Both the position numbers and the translations under genes were made by a program. From Proales similis (Eukaryota > Rotifera > Eurotatoria > Ploima > Proalidae), in assembly GCA_019059635.1 (NCBI GenBank), contig JAGVRJ010000006.1:806001-870000 (forward strand): a DNA stretch of 64,000 bases. The letters are read 5' to 3'. Positions within the stretch are counted from its first letter, which is position 1. Each line of letters opens with the position of its first letter. Below, one piece after another: positions 1-11,482 of the stretch. The notes beneath the pieces were generated by a model. That model saw only the letters and a program-made list of their open reading frames with translations. It was not told the origin of the DNA and did not search any database.

Positions 1-1004
1 GAGCTGAGAATGATTCATCAGCAGAGCGGAGGTCCGCCGATCGAGAACCCTTACGGCGAGAACGTATCCCCGGACAAAGCGCCTGAAGCGATCAGCAAAG
101 CGGTGGCCAGTCTACCGCCCGAGCAGATGTTCGAGTTGATGAAGCAAATGAAACTTTGCATCCAAAACAATCTGAACGAAACAAGAGCGATGCTGATGAA
201 TAATCCGCAACTGGCGTATGCGCTCCTACAGGCCCAAGTCATCATGCGCCTAGTCGATCCCCAAGTGGCTTCGACTTATCTTCATCGCAAGCCCGAAAAC
301 ATTCAGCCCATAATGCCTTCTAACGCGAGCCCCATGCCTCCCAACGTAGGTTGCAAAAGTCGTCAAGTTCTCGCTCACTGATCAGATGGTCACGTTTGAA
401 GATGATGCGAGGTCCGCCGGGAATGCCGGTGATGCCACTCATGCCTCCGGTTCCAGCTCCAGTTCCAGCCCAAATGCGAATGCCTCCTGCCCACTCTCAT
501 CGTCAAGTGCACGGTAACTCAGATCGACAGTCTAAAGGCCAAGAGAGTTGAGAAGCAATACGCTGCTTTTTTAAAGAGCCTACGCCTGACCCACGATATC
601 AAGCCGGCCCGCCAGGACGTTCAATGCCGGTAGACAAAGCAGACGTTTGCGCATTCGTCTGATTCTCTCTTTTAAGCGAAGAAAACTATTAAGTCACAAG
701 GAGGACGAGGTGGCAACCAGCCGCCACCGTCACAGCCGTCTTCAATGGGAGCAAGTCACCGAGATTCCAAAGCCGCGTCAGCCGTCGGTGGTCTACCTCT
801 ATCAAACGTCGACCAGGAAAAGGTAAAACTTGATCTCCCGATTGAGCTTGTTCGAGAGTTAAAGCCGTTTGAAAGGCTGCACTGATCATGCAAGTGCTGC
901 AGCTTACCGACGAGCAGATCGCAATCTTGCCGCCAGAGCAGAGGCAAAGCATTCTGATGCTCAAGGAGCAAATAGCCCACAGCGCCGGTGGCCTGGGTCC
1001 TTGA
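1..1004 (+). CDS. CSTF2: Cleavage stimulation factor subunit 2 (CstF-64), 3' part
   Basis: Partial gene entering from the left edge. Exons read as 1-345, 402-513, 701-822 and 876-1004, with introns of 56, 187 and 53 bp whose phases (0, 1, 0) agree. The first exon carries the CstF-64 hinge domain, including SLPPEQMFELMKQMKLC and NPQLAYALLQAQV, which in the known family binds CstF-77 and symplekin. The last exon is the conserved C-terminal domain (ALIMQVLQLTDEQIAILPPE), which binds Pcf11. The N-terminal RRM that contacts the GU-rich element lies outside the window. The Pro/Met/Gly-rich linker between hinge and C-terminal domain is only about 80 residues and lacks the long repeats of the vertebrate protein. 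The product acts in the nucleus in mRNA 3'-end cleavage. AATAAA follows at 1061-1066. Family identity is very secure. Confidence 0.95.
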
Positions 1005-1430
1005 GAGTGACTCGAAATGATTATATGAGCCGTTGGACGTTTGGCAGTCGATTCGCTGTAAATAAACTCAAGAATTAATAGCCTGTGAGGCTAAGACGCA
1101 CTTTATTGTTGAAGCGAGCTCAATATATTGGGGGGCCAAAGCGAATCGTCACAAGTTAAATAAAACAGCTGGAAAATGTCGATGAAAAATTTAGACCGAA
1201 AAAGTAGAAAAAAAAACAAAATGCGTTGAAACAGACAAACTGACGAATATATGATTTGATGAAGTACAAAAGCGTCTCGCAGAATCGCAAAATTGTTCAG
1301 GTAAAAACGAATACAACGCAATTAGACGAAATGAGCTCTTGGGGAGACCTTGACAGCTTTAGAGTTGACTACAAATGAATTGAAGCTTAATTTAACAAAA
1401 AGACAAACAAACAAGTTTGGCGCCGAGGCT
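1005..1430. other. Convergent 3' UTRs of CSTF2 and ARID3
   Basis: There is no supported coding sequence. The stretch contains the two facing poly(A) signals and AT-rich 3' UTR sequence. The short frames here have no coding character. Confidence 0.5.
1061..1066 (+). terminator. Poly(A) signal of CSTF2
   Basis: AATAAA lies 57 bases after the CSTF2 stop. An opposite-strand AATAAA (1107-1102) serving the convergent ARID3 gene lies about 35 bp away, so the two transcripts probably end almost back to back. Confidence 0.6.
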
Positions 1431-3802
1431 CTAACAGACAATGTCGTGCTTGACCGCTTCCAGACGCCGCTCTGAATACTCGACTGGGCCGTCGTCTCTG
1501 CCCGGATACAACGTGCCTTGATAGCTTTGTCCGTTCAAGTCGAGCGAAATGAGCAAACACTTGCCAAACAAGTCGGCTTCTAATCGACAGCAAATGGTCA
1601 AGTTGATTTCAGGTGATTAGGAGAAAAACGTGCAACACTTGCCTTTTGACAGAATTTTGATGTTCAGCTTGCCCGGACTGGCCGAAGAAGAGCTGGCTGT
1701 TAGAGTAGCTGAGGCGGTCGAAGCAAACGGCTCGCCAATCTTCTCGTCGCGGTTGAAGCGCTTCGAGGGCCGCGGCTCTGCAAGCTTCGAGTCAGCATCG
1801 TTTGATGGTAAAAATCGACTCGATTGCTCCCTATAATTGTTCTCGTCGGCAAGATCGAACGGCCTCTTGACGGCAAGCGAACGCTGTCCTGGCCCAGGCT
1901 CACTCTCACTATTCTGCTTCGACTCGTTGAGTGAATTGTTCTCGTTCGACGACGAGCACGAACTCGACGAGCTCGTCGGCGGTGTGTTGAGTTCAAAGTA
2001 AGACTTGAGGAAAGGGGGCAAGCCAGAAGGAAAAAAGTGCGATGGCGGAGGTGGATGCAGAGCTGCTGCATGTCCAGCCAGACCAGCTGCGTCGATCGGG
2101 TGATTACTGTTGGGATGATGAGCAGCTGCTGCAGCGGCCGCGGCTGCCGCAGCAAACAGAGCTGCTTGAGGATGAGCGTGATGAGCAAGAAAAGGATGCG
2201 ATGGCCCATTTGGAGTCGAGTGATTAACACTCGGCCCGCCAGGCAGACTTGCATGATGCGCAGCCAGCGGGGGCATTTCACCTGGATGCTTTCCAAATGA
2301 ACCATTGACAGCTTGAGTTGAGCCCGCTGTTTGGTTAGGACTCGGATAGTCGAAGCCGTAGACCGGTCGACGTCCTTCTCTTCGGTTGCCGTCTATGGCC
2401 GCCTGGAGTTCTTGCGGCGAGCTCAGCTTAAGCTTCTCACACTCGTACGGGTACAAGTACTTCATGTACTGCGTCCTGAGAGTGAACGCAGCGCTTGTGA
2501 TTGAGCTCGGCAAATTGAGTCCTTTGGTGATTTCGCGCCACAGCTTTTTGTTTATGACTTCGACCAGGCCGCCTTTTGACACGACTAGTTTGTACAGCTC
2601 GAACAGATCGAGAACATGCTTGGCCATTATGGGAATCCGATTGACGGGAGTTCCTGCAGCGCCATTTACTTTCAATTGATCGAAAACGCAGATTGAACCG
2701 CTACTCACCTCTCTTCTGCATGAATGAGAACAGCTCGTCCAAGAATTCTTTTCTCTTCGGGTCCTCGGAGAGCTCGTAAAGCTTTTAACAAACGTAAGCT
2801 CAAGTCTTCACCTCGCTTTGGAGTCGAATTTCACAAGCTGCTCACCTGCTTGAACTGTTCCTCGTAAGTCCACTCTGCGTTTGTATTCTGGCCAGTTAAA
2901 CTCTGATCGTCGGCCATGTCCTCGTCGTCTTCGTTTAGATCGGCTGCACTTTGATGCGAGTTGGAAGGGCTTGGCGTACGAGCGACCACATTGGGCGGCT
3001 TTTTGTCAACTAAACTGAATGTTCTGCGTCTTGTCTCGTGGCCGTTCTCAGCTGCCGAACTTGCACTCTCCTTTGAGGAGGCAAACTGATGTTTAAAGTA
3101 AAAGCCGCCGTCCTCTTTGCCCGGATCGATCGGCGCGTTTTTGCGCGACGAACAGGCGCCGCTTACTGTGGGCGATACGGGCTGCACTGCGTCTGGCTGA
3201 AACTGAGAGCGGGCAAAGTTGTGACCGTTCTGAAAGTAGAGCCGCTGAGCATACTGGGCGAGAAGCGCCTGGTGTCCGCTCATCTTGTCGACGTCGACTG
3301 CGTTAAACTTGAAAGGGTTCGAGTAGGGAGTGGAGCAGAACGCCGGATTAAGCAGCTGAGGATAGAGCCTTTCGACAGAGAAGTTTGAATCGAAGCTGCT
3401 CGACGGCATGCTCTCGGATGCTCGGAACAGGCTGTGAAGCCCTTCTGCACTGAACACGCTCGGCGCGTGTTTGTTGACTGCATCGAACGAGAAAGACGTG
3501 TGAGGAGCCTTCGAAGAGCGATACGGACGAGAGTCGGACATGTTGGCTGGCGAGAGAGTCGAGTGTCGCGAAGAATTGGAGGCGACCTCTTCGCTGCCAG
3601 CAGCGCTTTGGTTGCCGATGAGCTCGTCCTCTGCCTCTTGATCAGACGAGTCGGCGTCTCGCTCTTGCGACAGGTCAGCTCTTGCACGGCAGATCAACGC
3701 TTCACTGTGCGTCTCGCCGCCGCTTTGGATATTCGCCTCAATGTGCGAGAGCACCTGGCTGCCTGCCGCTCTTTGACTTTCTTTCAACTCGCCGGCTATC
3801 AT
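1431..3802 (-). CDS. ARID3: ARID3-type transcription factor (dead ringer/retained family)
   Basis: Four exons on the minus strand: 3802-2846, 2781-2709, 2653-1643 and 1579-1431 (729 aa). Phases agree at every junction. The ARID DNA-binding domain is split over exons 1-3: it starts with WTYEEQFKQ, continues with LYELSEDPKRKEFLDELF and FSFMQKRGTPVNRIPIMAK, and ends near QYMKYLYPYECEKLKLSSP. The last exon carries the end of the REKLES multimerisation domain (NGQSYQGTLYPGRDDGPVEY). Between them are low-complexity Pro/His runs and a polyalanine tract near residue 510. In known animals this family is a nuclear DNA-binding regulator of embryonic patterning. The start is the first ATG in the open frame of exon 1; an upstream 5' exon is possible. 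The last intron (1642-1580) begins with GCAAGT, a GC-AG intron. Large gene-poor sequence upstream fits a developmentally regulated gene. Confidence 0.93.
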
Positions 3803-4281
3803 CTCTGCCCGCTGTTTTCTCTGCACGCTTGCCGATATTGAAAAGATTCCTCTAGATTTTTTCAAATTCCTTCTCAAAATTGGAGACGCCGGAAAATTAA
3901 ATTTGCTTTTTGCACTTTTTCAAAAGTTTGCTTTAAAATCGCTTGCAATTAAATAAGGCGACCGAGCGACCGGACGAGTTGATCAAGCAGATGAGTGTAA
4001 TCTACTGACCGACTTGAGCAACAATCCTGCTCGCTAGTCGGTCAAGCATGCAAGCGAGTTGCAGAGCGAGCTGCGCGAGTGGCCTTAAAAGAAGAACAAA
4101 AACAACAACAACAGACAGACACAAGAAAATTATTAGAGGAGGAGGAGGAGGCGAACGCGTTTAGTTATTAAAGAGTTAAAGAGTAGATAAAGAGCAGCAT
4201 ATTGGAAATCATCGATCGAATTAATCGCGCCCCAAGCAACAACACCATTATCTAGCAATCAAGATATATTTATAATTTAAA

Positions 4282-4310
4282 CGAATAAAACATATTGTTT
4301 GTTTTATTCG
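4282..4310. repeat. Short inverted repeat with AATAAA on both strands
   Basis: Arms CGAATAAAACA (4282-4292) and TGTTTTATTCG (4300-4310) are perfect inverted copies around a 7-base spacer. Each strand therefore reads AATAAA. It could be a bidirectional poly(A) element for unannotated transcripts, or a chance palindrome. Confidence 0.4.
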
Positions 4311-6654
4311 CGCGGCCACTTTGGCTGATTATTCTCAATAGAAACAAAAGTAGCAGGAGAAAGACTGTAAAATCATTAAGAGAAGCGTCGGAATGTAGAC
4401 GAGAGTTGATGAAGCTTCTTTATTGGGCCTGATCATTTCAGGCCGACGGATCAGAACCATGATGATGATGATCATCATCATCATCAGTAGCAGCAGCATC
4501 ATCCTTCTCAGCGTCTTCATCGCGAACTCTATTAGATCTCGGCGATAAGTGGAGAATGCAGTACAAACAAAATTAATAAAAATCGTTCGTCTCACATTCA
4601 TTTCATCTTGTTTTGGTTCGCCCTAAAACGATCTATTTGCCTCTCGATCTAATTCTCTCTCGCTTCCATTCACTTAGATGCTCACTTAATTCAGGGCCTG
4701 TTTGGCATCGGGGCCACTAAGCATTTATATTTGAATTAAGACGCCGGCTAATACGAAGCCTTTATATAAAGAAAAAAAAACAAAGAGCGAGAGAAAGAGA
4801 GTGTGTCTGTGCGTGTGTGTGTGTGTCTGTGTTGGTGTGAATGAATGCATGAAGAGGCAAGCAAGCGCAAAACTATTTGTTGCGAGTTATTAGTGAAGAA
4901 GAAGAACAATCGGTCTAATTGAATACTGAACTGTACCTTTTGCGTAATTACTGCCGAGGGCCTAATTAAATCAAATTTGCACTCATTTATCTCGATCGAA
5001 CATACTCATCGCTGATATTTTAAATCGAATATAACTATAAATGTGCGTATCTTGTGGTGGCTGAAGCAACCGGCTGTAATTGATTCGCTAAATCGATCGT
5101 CCGACTCTGCTTTTGGCAATCAACGCCGAGCGCAGAGCTAAGAGAGCTCGGCGCCGCGCTTTGAATGTGTCGACGACGACGAGCGCCAGATCACTGCAAT
5201 CGGCCTCGAATGTTTATTTTCCAATTTGAATCAATCGGCATGCTGATTCGGCCTAGTTTATGAGCTGACTGCTTCTTGAGTGAAATAAAAAGCGTTTGCT
5301 GGTCGAGAATGGCAACTCACTCATCACTCGTTTGACACCCACATCAAGACAACAAGAAAGAGAGAGAGAGAGAGAGATTCCTGCTAGATAGAGAGAACCA
5401 TGATACGCATCTAACTTGAGGTGAGCTCTGATTCGGCCCAGCGTTTAGCATACAGTAATCTAATGAAATAAAGTGTTAAAGAAATTCGCTACGCGCGTGT
5501 CGTTTATAATAAGTCGAGCGAACAAGCGGCATAAAATTGATCCGATTGGCTCAGAGGCACATATGGCTGCGATTTCAGCCAATCGGCAGCCCCGCAGGCA
5601 ATTAACGCCGCTTTATTGAATGAACGATCGATGAGAGCGTGATTTGCTGTCAAAGTAGAAATTGAAACGAAGCATTGGCAATTGTAACATGTGCAAAATG
5701 CTTCAGCTCGCGACTGCCTGGTGTGTGTGTGTTTAGCAATAGAGCAGTGACACAGAGCAAAACAGATTCGCGCCTCAAACTGATCTGATTGAGTATGAGC
5801 ATCAGCAGCAGAAATTAGAGCAGGCAGCAGTAAATGACGCAAAGTAGAACTGTACTGCTGCGGCCCTTATGAGAGCCGAATAAAGAAGAAGTCAATCGAG
5901 TGAAGGAAAAGACGGTCGGAGAAGAAAAAAGCGTTGAAGCGGCTAATATCTGAAGAGAGGGCGGCAGGAGTTCAGGACGCAATGGGCCATTTTGGTTGCC
6001 TGTGAAATTGCCTACTTGACTAAATCTGTAGCTCGCAGTGGTGTTTGAAGTACATCGACATGTAATAATTTATTATCTCGACAAGCGGCCTCAATCCACT
6101 CGAAGTGAATTAAATTGAGCCGATAAAAAACCTGAACACTATGACGGCCAGATGAAGAGAGAACTGCCTAGGTGTAGGGCAGGAGAGAAAGCGAAACATC
6201 GCCAGACTGAGCAAATTACTTGTGAAAACAATGCCAATTGCATCGCGCCGTCTATTCAAACGTCTATCGGCTCGGCAGGCCAAATATTAAAGAAATGATA
6301 AATGTGAACATAGCGCATAAAAGCGAATCAAAAGAGCCGATCGATTTAAACTCGTTGGGCTCTCTTTTCTGCTCTTTAATGTAAATAACCGCGCTTAAAT
6401 ACTTAGAATAATTAAGAAGACGCTGTTCACTGCCTGCCTGCCTGCTTCTCAGCATCGCACCTCTCAAAACAACCAGAACTTTGCCAACTCCGATTGCTTC
6501 TAATAAAACATAAAAATGTCTTTTGTTTGATGCCGCGATGTGCCGCTATAAACAACACCAGACTGACAAGCACCATCATCATCACCATCATCATCGCCAC
6601 CACCACCATTATGATCATTATTGCCACCACGGCCATTTATGAGTGATTGAGTGC

Positions 6655-6678
6655 GTGTGTGTGTGTGTGTGTGTGTGT
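6655..6678. repeat. TG dinucleotide microsatellite
   Basis: An almost pure GT/TG run in the gene-poor region upstream of ARID3. No function is implied. Confidence 0.8.
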
Positions 6679-8681
6679 TTTAAAACACGGCGAGGAGAGG
6701 CGTCGGTTGAATAGACCAACTCCGCATTTGTGGGCGCCCAAATTAAAACACTTTGAGATTATTTACATTAGAGCGATTGTTCAAGATTCTGGAATGGTGT
6801 TTGTCCAGCCGTGCTCTAATTTAACTTTCTTACCTTTTCCGCTCCGTGTGCGTGGCTTGTTGTCAGTAAGTGCAGTTGGTGTTGTTTAGAGCTAGACGCC
6901 GACCACCGTCCTCACTTAATTTATTTAATTGCTGAATGAAACCTGCTTCTTTTCTCGCACACACATTGAATCGCTCATACGCAAATAAAAGCATATGTAG
7001 CTGATCGATTTAATATAAAAGAAATTTGCCTCGATCTCTTTCTGATGCACATGTCCACTCTAAGAAGGCAAATAAAATGAAACAAGAAGCAAATTGTCCA
7101 TACGAGTGACAAGGAGTATACAACTCTATTTAAACTTGCCTATTTGAAAGGCCAGTTTGCTCAAGTCTGCGTGCTAAATGTAAACTGTTCACGCCAACGA
7201 GCAGTCGACCAGAATCGCACAAGAGCAAATAGAAGAACAGAAAATTAGACGCCAGTAAATTAATTCTCGGCTATTTATAGACTCGACAGCGAGAGAGAGT
7301 TGAGTAAAAGTAACAAAGATCAAGTCTGTGCTGATTCCGAACCGATAATCACCAGTCTTAATTTGCCGGCAGGATTTGCAGCGCTCCCAAATAAATCGGT
7401 TTATTTGTCAAGCTCGGAGACTTAGCCACTGCAAATGCCGATGATTGCCGGCTCAATAAAACAAAAAAAAATTGCTTAGCGCGCTTTCGATGGCGAAATT
7501 TAGATGCCAAATAGAGACAAATAAATTTGAAATCAATTATTCGTTTAATTATTTATAATTTTTTAATTAGCGTCGAGATCATAGGTGATACCATTGGGAG
7601 AGCTGGTTGATGCGAGCAATTTTGCAAGTCTGCTTGACAACATGCTCGTCGTCGTCGTCGTCTAATTAATTCTTTGATCGGACATACGACTGGCAGTGGC
7701 GGTAGCAGTGGCGGCGGCGAATGTGGATTTTTAAGCCAATACAATAAATTACTTGTTAATGATACGACTGCCATCACGTGCAGTGCACACAGACGAGTTG
7801 GCGGCGTTCGATCATCACGGTGATGATGATTGGAGCGGCTTAGGAAAGATGCGTTCTGTTTTAAGGAGCTTAGTTGCAACGGTCTCAATTCGCCAATTCA
7901 TTTCATGCCAATTCATTTGCTCTCTTATATTATTGCTTTATTAGCTTTAATTAGTGTGCGTCAGACCACACCAGGCATTGATTGATACGAATAATATTAA
8001 TTTTCGGCTACGCGCGCGCCCAAGCAACCAATCAAGTTTGTTAGTGCGGGCGGAGCCAGCCAATCGGCAAGAGAGAGAGAGAGATGCCTTTCTCCTTAAA
8101 CGACGCCTCTGAAATCAATTCCGTCACAATGAACCGTGCCCAATATGTCACTTATCCGGCCAATCGTTTGATTATCTGAATTAACAAATATTAACTCTTG
8201 ACGAAGCAAAAATCGTTGTTTAATTGATTGCCGGCGACAAGCATAAATTTCTCGCTCGATTACTTGCCTCTTGAGTGAACTCACTGAGAGCCTACGTGCT
8301 TGCCATTAGGCAATTAAACCGATCGGCAAACGAAACGATTCACTTGGCTTGTTTCTTATTCATTTCGGCTTCTCTATACAGCCATTTCTCTTCGATAATT
8401 AGCCAGAATCCGACCGGCGCCTAATGACAGAGCCTTGTCTTGCTCGGTCGAAAATGCCAACCATAGCCCAACTGTCGCCTCCAAAGAGCTTTCACAATTG
8501 AATGTTTATTTTTGGCTGTAAGCTGTAAAACGAAGCACACACAAGTCACGGCAAACGCACAAATGGCACTCGAACGACGGAGCGTATGAAAGCAGACCAA
8601 CAACTGGCTGCTTATTGGATTCGATCGAGCTCTCAAGTCTCTTCTATTTTCTTTCCTTCTCCTTTTTTACAAGCGAATGAG

Positions 8682-10836
8682 TCAGATCGGCCTTGCAGCT
8701 CCTTTGGGGTTTGTCAGCTCGATTCGGCTCTTTACAAGTCGAGTCAGATTTTCAACAAAGTCTTGCTCGTTGTAGAGCGTAATGAGGAGAAGTAAAATCG
8801 TAAATATAATGAGAAGCGCAGACAGTGCAAAGCGAGCGAATTTGAACGAGTCCCTTTTGGCCAACTCGATGGCCTCGTTCGCAGCCTGCGTCAGGCACGC
8901 CTCAATACCGAATGATGATGACGCGCTTCGGATTGTATCGATGGGCACCACACATTCGTTGGCGGCGGCGGCGCTCGCTTGAATTCTCTTTTTGTTGCGG
9001 CCTCGTCTGTCCGGTCTGCGGGAAAAGAGTGAAAATGCGAAAGCGCAAAAAAACATGCCAATCAAAGCACCCACATTCGTTCATTTGGTTTGGATTCGAT
9101 TGGCCGAATCATTGGCATGGTCTCGCTTCTAGTTACGGTGGCAGCGGTCGCATTCAGCTGATCGCTGGTGAAACTTTTGCCCATCCATTGACTGCGTCTG
9201 GCTCGTGCGTCTTTCTTCGCTTCGCCATTGTCCGGCACATTTTCAGTGGCCGCCTTGGCAGACAAATTCAAAGCGTTGGACGAGTTGAGGTGGCTGCTTT
9301 TAAGCAGCTGATTGTAAAGTGTCTCGTTCTTGTACGTTCTGGTCCTCTTTCTCAACTCGCGCACGTAAGCGATGCAGCTACGCGTCAGTTCTCCCAAGTG
9401 AGCTTCCTTCAAATGTCCAACTTGTTGATTCGTGTGGCACAGATGGCACAGAATAGAAAAAAGCCGACCTGCTTGAGGCCGCCGAGCAGACTTGCGGTTA
9501 CGATCAGGTCGACAATGCTTCTTCGCAGATGAAGAAGATTCTTGTTCAGAGCAGCTAGATGCTCTTGAATGGGCCGCTTGTGCTCGGCTCTAATCTGTTC
9601 AGCAGTGGCCTCGCTCAAGCGCAGCGCCAGTTTATTCATCGAACAATGCACCTCGTCCAGAACGGTGTTGAGATTCACGTTCGACTTGACGTACTTGTCT
9701 CTGTAGCGCTCAATGTTCGCCTTGACAAGATTCTCGTCCAAGTGGTAGGAAATGGCGATCTGGTTGAAATTGCATTCCAACGCTTTTAGACGCTGCTGGT
9801 CGCTTTGCGCCGCCGACTCGAGACTGTCTGCACCGTCCGGCGCCGGCGCATGGAACGAAGAAGAGTGATTGGCGGCGAAGCCAGCTCGACGCATGCGGCC
9901 GGTTGTCGATACGGCGCTGCTCGATCGCAGGGCGCTGGTTGAAGTGGTCGGCAAGTCGACTATGTCCAATATATCGTCGATGGTCAAATTCTTGGACAAG
10001 CACAGCTCGTCCTCGGCACTTGATCGAAGTTTGCAAGCAAATTTGGACATCAAACTAAAGTCGACCTAAATTGAAGTGAAGCGAAATTGCACAAATTGCG
10101 TTCGTCAAGTCAGTGGCCGTCAGCCTACCATTCTTTCAGAGTCGACCAGTCGATCGAACAGCGGCACAGGCTCGTGATCCTTGTTAGGCGACGCTTTGCT
10201 CGATCCACACTCCATCGTAAAGTGCTTTTTATACGACTCTGGCGAGAGTAAAGAGGAAGCGTAAAGAGCGCCCGAGTCGTTTGGACAGAGTGGCGTGTGC
10301 ATACCTTTGAAAAGCTTTCGCCTTCTTGAAGCCGATTCCTCCACACCACTGACTTGGACTGGATCGTTTCTATTCACCGACTCGATTTCTTTACTGCCGC
10401 CTGCTGATTCGAACTCAACGTCAACCTCAACACTGTTCTCTCTTGTGCCGCTGCTCAATCGCCGCTCATCGGCCGCATTCCTAAGATGACCGCTGTTGGC
10501 CGCCGCGTCGCCTTCAAATGTTCGCTGATTGTCACTGTCTATTCCCGAGTCACGAGTGAGCTGCTGGACTAGAAGTGGACGCTTATGGCGGTTGGACTCG
10601 ACTGCTTTTTGCTCGTCCGGCGAGCTGGTCTGTGTTGAAATAGTTCGCGTTCGCATGGGCGAGACCAACTCGCAGCCACTCAAAAGTCCTATATTCGGCA
10701 AGGATAGCGCGCGTTTTTTCTCTTTCTTGGCCTCAGAAACCTTCAAAAATTTGCGTTTCAAACTTCGATCAAGGCGCCCACATGTTGGCAGCAGCAGCAG
10801 CAGCAACGTAAACACAGCAGCCAGAGGCAAAATCAT
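8682..10836 (-). CDS. IRAG/MRVI1-like tail-anchored ER membrane protein
   Basis: Four exons: 10836-10129, 10065-9469, 9406-9075 and 9015-8682 (656 aa), with introns of 59-63 bp and matching phases. The middle exons hold a helical region followed by a segment (EAHLGELTRSCIAYVRELRK) that lines up, from memory, with the MRVI1/IRAG motif preceding its linker. The last exon has one transmembrane helix (FARFALSALLIIFTILLLL, about residues 605-628) and a roughly 30-residue tail ending in a basic/Pro segment, like IRAG1. In vertebrates IRAG proteins sit in the ER membrane and modulate IP3-receptor calcium release; the same role here is inference. The N terminus is uncertain: the first ATG opens a Leu run encoded by a CTG microsatellite, and an upstream exon may exist. 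It is followed upstream by a second tail-anchored gene on the same strand. Confidence 0.6.
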
Positions 10837-11482
10837 AAAACGCCGATAAAAGCTCGATGGCTTGGAGAAAAGCTTCGAAAAACGCCGACAACTCGATGCT
10901 CAAACAATCGATTCAAAACGAAACCAAAACACAAGTCAAAGCATCCAAAAACGTTAGAATCCAAACAAAAAAAACCAACGAGCAAACAGCCGATTACAGT
11001 GTTCAGCCAGACACTCTGAAGGATCGGTTAGTGAAAAGTCGATGATTTATTTATAAGAAGATTATGACTTTCGTTTACATATCAAGTATCAAATGCGAAT
11101 GCGGGTAGTCGATAATGAAACTGCGAACTACGAGTTAGTTGGGTAAAAAATCGAGACTAAAATGTAAAAAGGCAGTTGAAACGTGACTAGAGATGACTTG
11201 TAGAAAATCAAGGCCAGAAACCAAATGCTGGACTAAAAAGAAGCTCAAAAGAATAAAAAAAAGAGAGAGGGGGCCAGTCCGAGGCTAGAATTGAGTCTTG
11301 TGTCTTATCGTACAAAATTTACAGGCAGAAATGAGAGCGTTCGAAAATGAGAAAATGAGTGAGAGTTAGCTTGCTTGAAAACTGGCGGGTTAATGGCTGA
11401 CAAAAAGCGTTAAAAAGCTGAGGCAAGAGAAAGAGAAACAGAGAGGGAGAAGAATGCCAGTGAGAGAAGTAAAAGAAGAAAA
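10837..11482. other. Intergenic, promoter side of IRAG-like gene
   Basis: About 650 bases between two minus-strand genes. It should contain the 3' UTR of the coiled-coil gene and the promoter of the IRAG-like gene. A-rich, with no exon I can support. Confidence 0.4.

Larger units (their letters stand above)
3803..8681. other. Gene-poor region upstream of ARID3
   Basis: About 4.9 kb without a convincing coding exon. Frames found here are short or come from microsatellites. It contains TG runs (4801-4836, 6655-6678), GA runs (5359-5377), a CAT/CAC-rich stretch (6570-6625) and a palindrome with AATAAA on both strands (4282-4310). It lies between the ARID3 start and the 3' end of the IRAG-like gene, so it most likely holds the ARID3 promoter, 5' UTR exons and enhancers, though no specific site can be proven by eye. 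Confidence 0.45.

Noticed and set aside
4335-4601. 88-codon minus frame with Met/Ile runs
   Set aside because: Produced by ATG/ATC microsatellite repeats in the gene desert.
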